From: Sedimentisphaerales bacterium | GTDB taxonomy: Bacteria; Planctomycetota; Phycisphaerae; Sedimentisphaerales; Anaerobacaceae | Assembly (NCBI GenBank): GCA_016932095.1 | Contig: JAFGDN010000053.1 | Location: 1-64,000, forward strand | Length of the DNA: 64,000 nucleotides | Reading direction: 5' to 3' | Shown: one piece after another, positions 41,992 to 49,802 of the stretch | Layout: each line of letters starts with the position of its first letter | How positions within the stretch are numbered: position 1 is the stretch's first letter | Program-made: the position numbers and the translations under genes | Notes under the pieces: model-generated | Told to the model about the DNA's origin: nothing | The model's database searches: none | The model's input: the letters and a program-made list of their open reading frames with translations, nothing else

Positions 41992-44043
41992 TTGATTCCA
42001 GTAACATCTGCTTTGAATATAGAGGAGGTTTTTGGGCCGGGAGGGGCGATAAGCCGGGCGTTTAAGGGTTATGAACGGCGACTGGAACAGGTGAAGATGG
42101 CTAAAGTGGTACAGGAGGCGTTAGGGGGCAAATATCACTTAGTTGTGGAGGCGGGAACGGGAGTCGGGAAAAGTTTGGCATATCTTGTGCCGGCAATAGA
42201 GCGGGCGGTTATTCAATCAAGCAGGGTAATCATAAGCACTTTCACTATCAGCTTGCAGGAGCAATTGATAAACAAGGATATTCCGTCGCTGGGAGAGAGC
42301 TGGCCGTGGAGATTTAAGGCGGTTTTGGCGAAGGGAAGGGGTAATTACTTATGTAAACGCCGGCTGGAGTTCGCGATGCGACGGCAAATAGGGCTTTTTG
42401 ACCAGTTTGGCGATGCGCTTGCGGAGATAAGCGACTGGGCAAAGCAGACCAGAGACGGGTCTTTGAGCGATTTGCCGTTTATGCCGGACGCGAGGGTATG
42501 GGATGCGGTTAGAGCTGAGCACGGGAACTGCCGGGGGAGACGATGCGGACATTTCGCAAGCTGCTTTTGCCAGCGGGCGAGACGGGAATTAGAGAACGCC
42601 AACGTGATTGTTACCAATCACGCGCTATTATTCAGCGACCTTGCGCTGCGGGAGGATGATGTTTCGATACTGCCGGAGTATAAATGGGTGATTATTGACG
42701 AGGCGCATAACATCGAACGGGTGGCGGAGGAGCACTTCGGAATTGATATAAGCACGGGAGCGGTGAGGTTTTTACTGGATGGTTTGTATAATCCCCGGAC
42801 GCATAAGGGGCTTCTGGTTTACACTCAAGGGGGAAAATTGACTGATTTGGTCGTAAAAGCGGGAGAGGCGGCGGGAGAATTTTTCAGGAGGGTTCGGCAA
42901 TGGTATGAAAATAACGAAGAACGGGGCCCTTCGACAAGCTCAGTGCGAGGCAACGGACGATGTTATAAAAATTTTGTCGAAGACAATGTTTCAGGACATT
43001 TTAAGGAATTGCAGAGGGGGCTGGCTCAATTAGCGAAGCAGACAAAAGACGAGGATGAGCGGTTTGAACTGACGCGAAATATAAACAGGTGCTCTGCGTT
43101 ATTGCAGGATTTGGAGGCGTTTTTGCAACAGAGCAAACAGGATTATGTTTACTGGGTTGAGGTCAGTGAAAACAGGCGTGAGGCGATTCACCTGAAAAGT
43201 GCGCCGCTGAACGTGGGGCCGGACGTGAAGAGGTGCCTGTTTGACAAGTTCGAGTCGGTGGTAATGACAAGCGCGACTTTGAGCAGTGGTTCGACCCCCG
43301 ACAACAACATTCGAGGGCGGGCAAGCTCACCACGAGCGGTGGAAGAAAAGAACAGGGGCGGATTCGAATTTTTCACAAAAAGAGTGGGGCTGGAAGAGTT
43401 CAAAGGGCTTTGCGTCGGGTCGCCGTTCGATTATCAACGGCAGGTTACGATTTATATTGAGAAGGATTTGCCCGAGCCGAACGATGAGAAGTTCGTCGAG
43501 TCGGCATGTGAGGCGGTGAAGAAATATATACTTCAAACACAGGGGCGGGCGTTTGTGCTTTTCACGAGCTACCAGATGCTCGAAAATTTCGCGAAGCAGC
43601 TTGCGGAATGGTTGGAAGAGAACAACATAGAGTTATTGCAGCAGGGAGTCGGATTTGACAGGTCGTCGCTTTTGAGGAAGTTCAAAAGAGACGGCAGACA
43701 CATATTATTCGGGACGGACAGCTTCTGGCAGGGAGTGGATGTGGCGGGGGAGGCACTATCGAACGTGATAATCGTCCGATTGCCATTCGCGGTGCCGGAT
43801 ACGCCGCTATTGGCGGGGCGATTGGCTAAAATCAAGGAAGAGGGTGGGAACCCGTTCGTAGAATATCAGTTGCCTCTGGCGATAATCAAGTTCAAGCAGG
43901 GCTTCGGCCGGCTGATACGGACAAAGACGGACACGGGGATTGTTGTCATTCTGGATTCCCGTATATTGAGTAAGTTCTATGGAAGACGTTTTCTGGCGGC
44001 GATACCGAAGTGCAGGACGGAAGTCGTCGCTCGAGGCTCGTGA
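41992..44043 (+). CDS. DinG/XPD-type ATP-dependent DNA helicase
   Basis: A superfamily 2 helicase of 683 residues. Walker A AGTGVGKSLAYLVPAI is near residue 54 and the DEAH box IIDEAHNIERVAEEH near 235. Cys residues near 120 (NYLCKRRLEF) and 180-195 (CRGRRCGHFASCFCQRAR) fit the Fe-S cluster of DinG/XPD. Later motifs: FVLFTSYQMLENF, LFGTDSFWQGVDVAGEALS, and GFGRLIRTKTDTGIV (motif VI). The start is a TTG that follows heptamer units; AGGAGG lies 15 bases back. Three repeat-derived segments are translated: GPSTSSVRGNG (~311-321), STPDNNIRGRASS (~433-445) and the C-terminal VARGS. Confidence 0.92.
   Translation: MIPVTSALNIEEVFGPGGAISRAFKGYERRLEQVKMAKVVQEALGGKYHLVVEAGTGVGKSLAYLVPAIERAVIQSSRVIISTFTISLQEQLINKDIPSLGESWPWRFKAVLAKGRGNYLCKRRLEFAMRRQIGLFDQFGDALAEISDWAKQTRDGSLSDLPFMPDARVWDAVRAEHGNCRGRRCGHFASCFCQRARRELENANVIVTNHALLFSDLALREDDVSILPEYKWVIIDEAHNIERVAEEHFGIDISTGAVRFLLDGLYNPRTHKGLLVYTQGGKLTDLVVKAGEAAGEFFRRVRQWYENNEERGPSTSSVRGNGRCYKNFVEDNVSGHFKELQRGLAQLAKQTKDEDERFELTRNINRCSALLQDLEAFLQQSKQDYVYWVEVSENRREAIHLKSAPLNVGPDVKRCLFDKFESVVMTSATLSSGSTPDNNIRGRASSPRAVEEKNRGGFEFFTKRVGLEEFKGLCVGSPFDYQRQVTIYIEKDLPEPNDEKFVESACEAVKKYILQTQGRAFVLFTSYQMLENFAKQLAEWLEENNIELLQQGVGFDRSSLLRKFKRDGRHILFGTDSFWQGVDVAGEALSNVIIVRLPFAVPDTPLLAGRLAKIKEEGGNPFVEYQLPLAIIKFKQGFGRLIRTKTDTGIVVILDSRILSKFYGRRFLAAIPKCRTEVVARGS
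42926..42956 (+). repeat. CCCTTCGACAAGCTCAGTGCGAGG dispersed repeat in dinG, first site
   Basis: The word CCTTCGACAAGCTCAG is of a type often scattered through environmental genomes. Here it is translated as GPSTSSVRG within the helicase; the neighbouring helicase sequence resumes directly on both sides. The same core is at 31778-31805. Confidence 0.7.
43283..43345 (+). repeat. Nested dispersed repeats in dinG, second site
   Basis: GTGGTTCGAC (43287-43296) and CAAGCTCACCACGAGCGG (from 43322) look like two halves of a second TTCGAC(A)AAGCTC repeat. The element ACCCCCGACA...GGGCAAGC (43294-43326) lies across the junction. The latter recurs at 48146-48178 with 4 differences in 33 bases. Confidence 0.75.
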
Positions 44044-44060
44044 CTCGTCGCTCGTGGCTG
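44026..44060 (+). repeat. Heptamer array over the dinG stop codon
   Basis: Five 7-base units read GTCGCTC, GAGGCTC, GTGACTC, GTCGCTC, GTGGCTG. The stop TGA is bases 2-4 of the third unit and the last residues (ARGS) come from the first two. Confidence 0.9.
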
Positions 44061-44093
44061 GAACTAAAGAAGAACACCCCTAAAATCACAAGC

Positions 44094-44142
44094 ACCAAAT
44101 CCTAAATCCCAAACAAATTCTAATAACCAAAAACCAAAATTT
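44094..44142 (+). repeat. A/C-rich heptamer array
   Basis: Seven 7-base units, e.g. ACCAAAT, CCTAAAT, CCCAAAC, AAATTCT, AATAACC, AAAAACC, AAAATTT. Degenerate, similar to the array at 47456-47515. Confidence 0.7.
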
Positions 44143-44199
44143 CATACGAATCACGACTGTCATATCGCGTTTTTTTTGCCTTTTTTAGATGGATTCTTC

Positions 44200-44229
44200 T
44201 TGACAGGATAGTCCATAAGAGCTTATTAT
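44200..44229 (+). promoter_or_regulatory. Promoter of the first PEP-CTERM gene
   Basis: Perfect TTGACA (44200-44205), 18 bases and TATTAT (44224-44229); start near 44236, about 26 bases before the ATG at 44262. Confidence 0.7.
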
Positions 44230-44261
44230 ATTATCGTTGATTCGCTGGTGGGGGCGAATTG

Positions 44262-44960
44262 ATGAGAGAGCGAAAAATGAACAGAAGGAGAAGAGAATCG
44301 TTGCTTATGCTGGGTGTTACGATGGTCATTTTTACATCGGCCCAGGCGAGTGGAAAAGTTGTTGTGTCATGTCATGATATCGGTGGCGGCGTGGCTGAAT
44401 TGAGATATGATGCATCCGGAGAATCAGTTCTGGTTGGGGCGTTTGCACTCGATATTACGGTTGACGGCGGGTCGACTATTGAGAGCTTGTTTGATTATAT
44501 GGTTGGCGAGAGCACAAGCGAAGATCCGGGATACGGTATTTTTCCGGGCAGATTCCGAGAATTCATCGACCCTGATAATCCAAACTGGAACCACCCTGAT
44601 TACAATCCGCTTGCGTGGCCGGATGACCCGGGGGCATTGCCCGGCCTTGGAACATACGGGATAACGATTGAGATGGGTTCGCTATACGAAGGTGCTGAGA
44701 ATGCTCCTTTGGTTAGCGATACGCTGTTAAGATTTGCCATTGACTGGCATAGCGCCCTGGCAGTGAACGTCGAGATTTCCCTCAATGAGCTGCGAGGCGG
44801 AGTAGTAATGGAAGACGCAAGCCCGGCTGATGTTGATTTGGTAGGATGTGTGCTGGTGCCTGAGCCGGGGACGATATTGCTGCTGGGTTTGGGAGCGGTA
44901 ATGATAAATAAAAAAGCAAAGAGCAATCCCCGCCAAAGGCATGCGAGGACAGGCAAGTAA
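44262..44960 (+). CDS. PEP-CTERM sorting-signal protein, type with FxDxDP...DPGALPGLGT motif
   Basis: The product (232 aa from ATG 44262) has a basic N-terminus and signal helix (LLMLGVTMVIFTSAQAS), a beta-rich body of about 160 residues and a PEP-CTERM tail: VPEPGTILLLGLGAVMI followed by NKKAK. Such tails are cut by exosortase after transport, tying the protein to extracellular polysaccharide. GGGGG lies before the start. It shares FREFIDPDNPNWNHPDYN and DPGALPGLGTYGITIEM with the protein at 46534-47307, so the two are paralogues. No exosortase is in the window. Confidence 0.85.
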   Translation: MRERKMNRRRRESLLMLGVTMVIFTSAQASGKVVVSCHDIGGGVAELRYDASGESVLVGAFALDITVDGGSTIESLFDYMVGESTSEDPGYGIFPGRFREFIDPDNPNWNHPDYNPLAWPDDPGALPGLGTYGITIEMGSLYEGAENAPLVSDTLLRFAIDWHSALAVNVEISLNELRGGVVMEDASPADVDLVGCVLVPEPGTILLLGLGAVMINKKAKSNPRQRHARTGK

Positions 44961-44981
44961 AAATAAAGAAGCGAGAAAAAA

Positions 44982-45026
44982 GGCCGGGAGTCGCGTTACA
45001 TGCGGGACACACGGCCGTTTTTTTTT
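44982..45026 (+). terminator. Terminator of the first PEP-CTERM gene
   Basis: GGCCG (44982-44986) and CGGCC (45012-45016) pair over a 25-base loop, then G and nine T (45018-45026). Confidence 0.5.
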
Positions 45027-45068
45027 GTTCGTAAATAGTCCGGCAGGGGAGCTAAGAGAAAAAAGACA

Positions 45069-46313
45069 TCAGGCGAGGCCGGGCTGTGGAGCGGTTCCGG
45101 GCGCCCTGGCGGAATCTGGAGGAGATTCGGCACGGACTAATCCGAATGGTTTGAGGGCAGCGGCAATAACGTTTTTTTGCCTGTTATAGACGCGGCTAAA
45201 GGTCAGATTGACGGGCTTGGGCAACTGTTCCGAGTTAATCGCAATTGTATTACTCAATAAGCCGGTGATGATTTCGATTTGGGCGTTTGCGGTGTCGATT
45301 TTGGCGACCTTTGGCTGACGAAGGAGGCGTAATTTGACGAGGAACAGGGCGTCTTTGCCGGCTGTGAGCCAGGCCATTTCTTTTTTCTTAATTTTCTGGA
45401 TTTTACTCGCAGGGAATACCTTCAGGATTGGACTGCCCTGTTCGACAACGGCGGCGATTCTCGCCTTGATATGTCCCGGCGGCGAAAAATCGGTCCGGCC
45501 GAGGATTTTTGCGATAATCGGGCCAAGGTATAAAGTCCTGTAGTATATGACCCTGCGACGGACCCACTTGAAGATCGAAAGGCAAATGAGGAATAAAATG
45601 ATATTAATGACCATCGCAAGGTATGGACTGAAGGCGTAAATGGCAACGAGGGCGGCGGTGACGACCTTATTGGTGGATTCGAAAATCGCATCAAGGGCCG
45701 GGATGGGCGAGATCCAGACGAGCAGCTCGAAGAAGAATTTCACGGTATTTATAACAATGATATTGATGACGGAGGCGAGCATAAGCAGGGTGTTATTGGT
45801 AAAAGTTAAAATGCCGGCGGTATAGATGACCTGCTGCGTGGACGCGGTCGTGGCGGGTTCGGCGCCGACGGTGCCGAGATAGAAAATCGCCAGATACGAT
45901 ATGATACCGGCGTATGTTTCAAGCTGGTCGGCGGCCTCGGCAAACCCCTTCGAGACAGCGGTTATCTTCGGAAGCGATGTCGCGATTGAAAGCGCCAGGA
46001 ACACAATAAAGACAAGCGGATTATTCAGGGCCTTATTGTCCGTAATGAAACTATTTTCGGGAAGGACGCCTTTGCTTGAAAGGATGGACGCCCCCGACAG
46101 GCAGGTTATGCCGAAAAAGGGAGACAGGGCCACCGGGGCAAGCGGGGCAAGGACCTCGATGGAGGAGATTTTTTTTGCGATTTGGTCGCCTTTGGCCTTA
46201 TCGGCGTCGAGGGTGTTTTTGTCGTAGCCGCTCTGGGCGGAGCCGGCGTTTTGCGGAAAGACGGCCAAGGCCAGAAGTGCCAGAAAGACAATTATAAGAA
46301 GCGCCTTACGCAT
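45069..46313 (-). CDS. Exported polytopic membrane protein of unknown function
   Basis: AAAGGAGA lies five bases before the ATG at 46313 (MRKALLIIVFLALLALAVF), which is chosen over the frame start at 46328. A signal peptide ends GSAQSG. About six hydrophobic segments follow (LAPVALSPFFGITCLSG, NNPLVFIVFLALSIAT, YAGIISYLAIFYLGTV, TFTNNTLLMLASVINIIVIN, YLAMVINIILFLICLSI). The C-terminal ~140 residues are soluble and resemble a small beta-domain (LFLVKLRLLRQPKVAKI). No motif of known function. It is convergent with the first PEP-CTERM gene and lies before the second. Confidence 0.7.
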   Translation of the reverse strand: MRKALLIIVFLALLALAVFPQNAGSAQSGYDKNTLDADKAKGDQIAKKISSIEVLAPLAPVALSPFFGITCLSGASILSSKGVLPENSFITDNKALNNPLVFIVFLALSIATSLPKITAVSKGFAEAADQLETYAGIISYLAIFYLGTVGAEPATTASTQQVIYTAGILTFTNNTLLMLASVINIIVINTVKFFFELLVWISPIPALDAIFESTNKVVTAALVAIYAFSPYLAMVINIILFLICLSIFKWVRRRVIYYRTLYLGPIIAKILGRTDFSPPGHIKARIAAVVEQGSPILKVFPASKIQKIKKKEMAWLTAGKDALFLVKLRLLRQPKVAKIDTANAQIEIITGLLSNTIAINSEQLPKPVNLTFSRVYNRQKNVIAAALKPFGLVRAESPPDSARAPGTAPQPGLA

Positions 46314-46480
46314 TTTATCTCCTTTCATTCTTCAAAAAGAATCCTTAAACTCGCACCTCAAATTGTATCAGAACAGTATAGCATCGGCAAGGCGGTTTTC
46401 AATGCAAAAAGCAATCCAGCTTCGTCTGCGACTACGTCGTGACAAGTCCTGCTTCGCTGAACTACGCAGTGAAAAGAAAG

Positions 46481-46512
46481 GCCGGAAGAGGCAAGAGCCA
46501 AACATCCGGCCT
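46481..46512 (-). terminator. Terminator of the second PEP-CTERM gene
   Basis: GGCCGGA (46481-46487) and TCCGGCC (46506-46512) pair perfectly; read on the minus strand the stem is followed by TTTCTTTTC, 22 bases after the stop at 46534. Confidence 0.65.
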
Positions 46513-46533
46513 AATTCTCAATTCTAAATTCTT

Positions 46534-47307
46534 TTACGATTTTCTCCTTCTTAAAACCAAGCCGCCGAAAGCGAAAAGGAAAAGCGTGGCGGGTTCGGGG
46601 ACGATTACAGTGACATTGGCCGGCAGAACTGGCACTACAGAGGAAGAATCTTCGAGGACGATACCCCCTCGAATCGAATTAAGCAAGATATTCGCTATTG
46701 TTACCTCTGCGCCGTTGCCATTAAGCTGCAATAAAAAGAGGTCTCCGGACATTGCAGGGATAGGGTCGAAGTGGCCATTGAGAAAAACTGCATAATCAAA
46801 GAAATTTACTAAGCCGTCAAAGTCAAGGTCAGCCAATCCAGCGTCTGTAAGCCATTCGCTGCTGAAAATAGATGAGTCCTGGAGGTCTATTATACCGTCT
46901 GCGCTTAAGTCGGCAGGAGAACCGCCAGCGAGGTATGGGACAAGCATTGACGCCATTTCAATTGTTACACCGGAGGTGCCTAAGCCCCCCAGCGCGCCGG
47001 GGTCATACGCAGGCGCCACAGGAAGATATTGAGGGTCCTGCCAGTCAGGGTCTGACGGATTTATGACATCCCTGAAACTTCCGGGGTAATAGCTGAAACA
47101 CTGGGTGAGCGGCGTGACGTTGCTGAAAGTAACGCCATTACTAAGCTGAATATCCAATGCAAATGCGACGGGCGCAATCGTTCCGGTTGTCTGATAACCG
47201 ATTCGCAGTTTACCACCTCCGTCGTCTGTTGCAGTTATCGTGACATCTCCACCGGCAGAACTGGTCAACAAAACCAGCAACAACACGAGCAAAGAAATGC
47301 TTTTCAT
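46534..47307 (-). CDS. PEP-CTERM protein with dockerin-like insert
   Basis: ATG at 47307 (MKSISLLVLLLVLLTSSAGG) starts a signal peptide; the frame start at 47358 is too early. The mature protein (257 aa in total) has a beta-rich domain split by a dockerin-like segment (residues ~133-183: LSADGIIDLQDSSIFSSEWL, ADLDFDGLVNFFDYAVFLNG) and resumes (LFLLQLNGNGAEVTIANILL). It ends in the PEP-CTERM tail VPEPATLFLFAFGGLVLRRRKS. Compared with the paralogue at 44262-44960 the dockerin-like segment is an insertion in mid-domain. Exported, probably surface-anchored. Confidence 0.88.
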   Translation of the reverse strand: MKSISLLVLLLVLLTSSAGGDVTITATDDGGGKLRIGYQTTGTIAPVAFALDIQLSNGVTFSNVTPLTQCFSYYPGSFRDVINPSDPDWQDPQYLPVAPAYDPGALGGLGTSGVTIEMASMLVPYLAGGSPADLSADGIIDLQDSSIFSSEWLTDAGLADLDFDGLVNFFDYAVFLNGHFDPIPAMSGDLFLLQLNGNGAEVTIANILLNSIRGGIVLEDSSSVVPVLPANVTVIVPEPATLFLFAFGGLVLRRRKS

Positions 47308-47373
47308 CTCTCTTTTCCTTCTTATTTGGCCGAATCGGCCCCCCGCCAAAATAGCCATAAATGCATTTCAATC

Positions 47374-47403
47374 ATACTATGGGGACAACGCTCGGTTTGT
47401 CAA
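47374..47403 (-). promoter_or_regulatory. Promoter of the second PEP-CTERM gene
   Basis: Minus strand: TTGACA (47398-47403), 18 bases and TAGTAT (47374-47379), start near 47367. Same -35 and spacing as the promoter at 44200. Confidence 0.55.
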
Positions 47404-47455
47404 GATAAATGTGAGGAAAAATGGTATTTTTTTTACCGCAGAGCATTTATAAAAA

Positions 47456-47515
47456 TCTCAAGTCACAAATCCAAAAACACAAACAAATTCCAAGCACCGA
47501 AATCCCAATGTTCAA
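47456..47515 (+). repeat. A/C-rich degenerate heptamer array
   Basis: About eight degenerate 7-base units such as TCACAAA, TCCAAAA, ACACAAA, CAAATTC, CAAGCAC, CGAAATC, CCAATGT. ACAAATTC is shared with the array at 44094. Confidence 0.65.
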
Positions 47516-47562
47516 AAAGAGATTGCTTCGCTGCGCTCGCAAGGACAGCGGACGGGAGAGAG

Positions 47563-47590
47563 AATTTAGAATTAAGAATTTAGAATGAAG
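47563..47590 (+). repeat. AATTTAG heptamer array
   Basis: Four 7-base units read AATTTAG, AATTAAG, AATTTAG, AATGAAG. The same unit family as the array inside lnt (AATTGAG). Confidence 0.85.
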
Positions 47591-47790
47591 AAAGAAAATT
47601 CAAAGATAGCGAAAATAACGTAACTTCAGCATTATCAAGCGGTTATAAATCAGAATTCATCAGGAAAAGACGCTTTTTACACGTTTTTTCAGGTATTTTT
47701 CGGGCGTGATTTTTGTTGTAACTGCCTGCTGCGCAAGGGTTTAAATTCTGGACTCAAACGGTTGTTTAAAACATTTGTTTAAAACAATTG

Positions 47791-47923
47791 TTCGCCAAAA
47801 GCGCGCAAGTATCCAAAAGTAAAAATGGGAATTTTGAAAAAAATTTTTATTCCTTACGCCACAAGCACTTACGTCAATTTTGTGGTTTTTATAAATCGGA
47901 TTTTTCGACAAAAGCGCGCAAGT
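47791..47923 (+). repeat. Direct 20-base repeat pair before the phage module
   Basis: TTCGCCAAAAGCGCGCAAGT (47791-47810) and TTCGACAAAAGCGCGCAAGT (47904-47923) differ at one base and are 113 bases apart. TTGTTTAAAACA-type repeats lie just upstream. It may be a binding site for a regulator of the phage module or an attachment-site relic. Confidence 0.7.
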
Positions 47924-48022
47924 TCGCGCCTATAGAATGGAAAGACGCGCGAAGCGAAAAAGACGCTTCGCGAGAGAATAGAAAGTTGAAAGGTGAACAG
48001 GCGAGAAAGGAGAAATGAGGAT

Positions 48023-48050
48023 GACAGAAGGCGGAAGACAGAAGGCAGAG
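48023..48050 (+). repeat. GACAGAA heptamer array
   Basis: Four 7-base units read GACAGAA, GGCGGAA, GACAGAA, GGCAGAG, about 180 bases upstream of the portal gene. Confidence 0.85.
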
Positions 48051-48145
48051 AGAAATTCGTCAAACGGTTGCGGTTGCGCGGCTCGTATCGGTTGCGTAAA
48101 AGCGTCGATCGTCGATTCAGACGCAATCATTTACCGGTTGACGAA

Positions 48146-48178
48146 ACCCCCGACAAATACATTCGAGGGCAGGCGAGC
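48146..48178 (+). repeat. 33-base dispersed element shared with dinG
   Basis: ACCCCCGACA, then AATACATTCGAGGGCAGGCG and AGC. It has 29 of 33 identities to 43294-43326 inside dinG, and CCCCCGA/TCGAGGG make it nearly palindromic. It is 50 bases upstream of the portal gene. Confidence 0.8.
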
Positions 48179-48227
48179 AGCGTAACTGAAGAACGAAAAA
48201 CGCAACCAGAATTTGAGGGTATTTGAA

Positions 48228-49763
48228 ATGGCATTTGAGCTTTCGATATTTGGTCGGAACGGGAATGGCGAAGCACTGGACGCGGAGTACCTGGAGTGGT
48301 TAGTGGATGAGCGATGGCCAGAGATACAGACACATTTCGGAAAGCTGTGGGAATATTACGCTAACCTAATAGTGGATTTGCACCGGACAAGCACTCAGAC
48401 GGTCGAACATAAGGCGGGGGAAAGCGGGAAGTGCTACGTTCAGGCACAGGAGTATGGATTGCCGGCAAGGATAACAGGAGTGGCGAGATGCGCGGAGGCG
48501 GGAGTATTCGGGGGAAGGCCCATCGGAGACATACAGCGCAAGGAGGTTGTAATCGAGAACGATATATCGTGGCGGATAAACGCGGCGGTGGATTTTTTGT
48601 TCGGGAAACCGATAAGCGTGGTGTCCCGTGCTGCTGATGGTTCGAAACGCGCAGAAATTGACGGGATATTAAAGGCGGTGTTCTCGGCCAACGGCGGAAT
48701 CGGTTTTTTCCAGGATATGGCGGTGCTCGGGGGGGTCTATGGCTTTGTCGATTGTATGGTCAGGCCCGGTCGGGAAATCTATGAGCGAATTTCAAAATCA
48801 TCCACAGACCTCCGTTACGAGGTTGTGCCTGGATTGGCACAAGCAATCGGGCTGGAGCTGATAGAGGCGCCCCGGGCATTGCCTGTTCTGGATGAAAATG
48901 ATTACCGCAAAGTAATTTACTACGTGCAGCATTTTCAGCAGGCGAGAAACCACTTGGCCGGCAGTAAGGGTATATTATGGAGGCTGCTGGGCAAGGGGGC
49001 GGACCGGCGACAAGTTATATCAGTGACGGAGGTTACGTCGGCCCAGGCGTGGCAGAGATATGAAGACAAGGAGCTTGTCGCAGAGGGTGAAAATCCCTGG
49101 GGATTTTTACCGGTTGTTCATATTCAGAACCTGGCACAGCCATTTTATTACGAAGGTCAAAGCGACGTAGAACCGCTTGTGCCGATACAGGATGAACTGA
49201 ATACGCGGCTTAGCGACAGGGCCAGCAGGATAACGATGCAATCGTTCAAGATGTACCTGGGCAAGGGTATTGAGGGCTTCGCGGAGAAGCCGGTGTCGCC
49301 GGGAGTAATGTGGCATACGGACAATCCTGACGCATCAATAGAGGAATTCGGCGGAGACGAAGAAAACCCAAGCGAGAGCCATCATATAACGGAGATTCGA
49401 GAGGCGATGGACAAAATCAGCGGAGTTACGCCGTTAGTAGCGGGGGTAATACGCAGCAAGTTAGGCAACCTGACGAGCGCGGTTGCGCTGAAACTAACGC
49501 TGATGGGAATGCTGTCCAAGACGGAACGCAAGAGATTCACATACGGCGAGGGTTTGAAGGAAATTTCACGGATGGTCCTTGAGATTCTGGACAAGGCAAA
49601 CATTTACAGGACCAGCGAACAAGACAGGGATGTGGAGATAATTTTCCCGAACCCGCTGCCTGAGAACGTAATGGAGAAGTTAGAGGAGGCAAAGGCAAAG
49701 AAAGAGCTGGGTGTGCCGGCTGAGCAGGTGCTCAAGGAACTGGGGTACGGGACGAGTGTTTAG
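48228..49763 (+). CDS. Phage portal protein (SPP1 Gp6-like)
   Basis: The product (511 aa) is the ring protein at the capsid vertex through which DNA passes. I chose the ATG at 48228 (MAFELSIFGRNGNGEALD). Features of SPP1-type portals: an N-terminal block with WRINAAVDFLFGKPISVV, the conserved ENPWGFLPVVHIQNL near residue 290, EPLVPIQDELNTRLSDRASR, and the late SGVTPLVAGVIRSKLGNLTS with the long tunnel-type helix VALKLTLMGMLSKTERKRF. It is the first gene of the phage module. No terminase gene precedes it, which is unusual: terminase and portal are normally adjacent. Confidence 0.85.
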   Translation: MAFELSIFGRNGNGEALDAEYLEWLVDERWPEIQTHFGKLWEYYANLIVDLHRTSTQTVEHKAGESGKCYVQAQEYGLPARITGVARCAEAGVFGGRPIGDIQRKEVVIENDISWRINAAVDFLFGKPISVVSRAADGSKRAEIDGILKAVFSANGGIGFFQDMAVLGGVYGFVDCMVRPGREIYERISKSSTDLRYEVVPGLAQAIGLELIEAPRALPVLDENDYRKVIYYVQHFQQARNHLAGSKGILWRLLGKGADRRQVISVTEVTSAQAWQRYEDKELVAEGENPWGFLPVVHIQNLAQPFYYEGQSDVEPLVPIQDELNTRLSDRASRITMQSFKMYLGKGIEGFAEKPVSPGVMWHTDNPDASIEEFGGDEENPSESHHITEIREAMDKISGVTPLVAGVIRSKLGNLTSAVALKLTLMGMLSKTERKRFTYGEGLKEISRMVLEILDKANIYRTSEQDRDVEIIFPNPLPENVMEKLEEAKAKKELGVPAEQVLKELGYGTSV

Positions 49764-49791
49764 TTTCAAGAGTTGAGTTTTGAGTTAAGGA
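49764..49791 (+). repeat. Heptamer array supplying the scaffold gene ribosome site
   Basis: Units TTTCAAG, AGTTGAG, TTTTGAG, TTAAGGA start at the base after the portal stop codon. The last unit is the AAGGA(G) ribosome site of the gene starting at 49803. Confidence 0.8.
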
Positions 49792-49802
49792 GAAGAGCAA
49801 AA

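Larger units (their letters stand above)
47404..48227. other. Repeat-rich non-coding region ahead of the phage module
   Basis: About 820 bases with no convincing gene. Contents: an A/C-rich heptamer array (47456-47515), a GAGATTGCTTCGCTGCGCTCGC word (47518-47539), an AATTTAG heptamer array (47563-47590), TTGTTTAAAACA repeated (47763-47785), a 20-base direct repeat (47791 and 47904), a GACAGAA heptamer array (48023-48050) and a 33-base repeat shared with dinG (48146-48178). No integrase, terminase or tRNA fragment is visible. Confidence 0.65.

Noticed and set aside
47993-48226. Arg-rich 77-residue frame before the portal gene
   Set aside because: It is made of heptamer and dispersed repeat sequence; it is noted only for its TPDKYIRG segment, which recalls the DinG insert.
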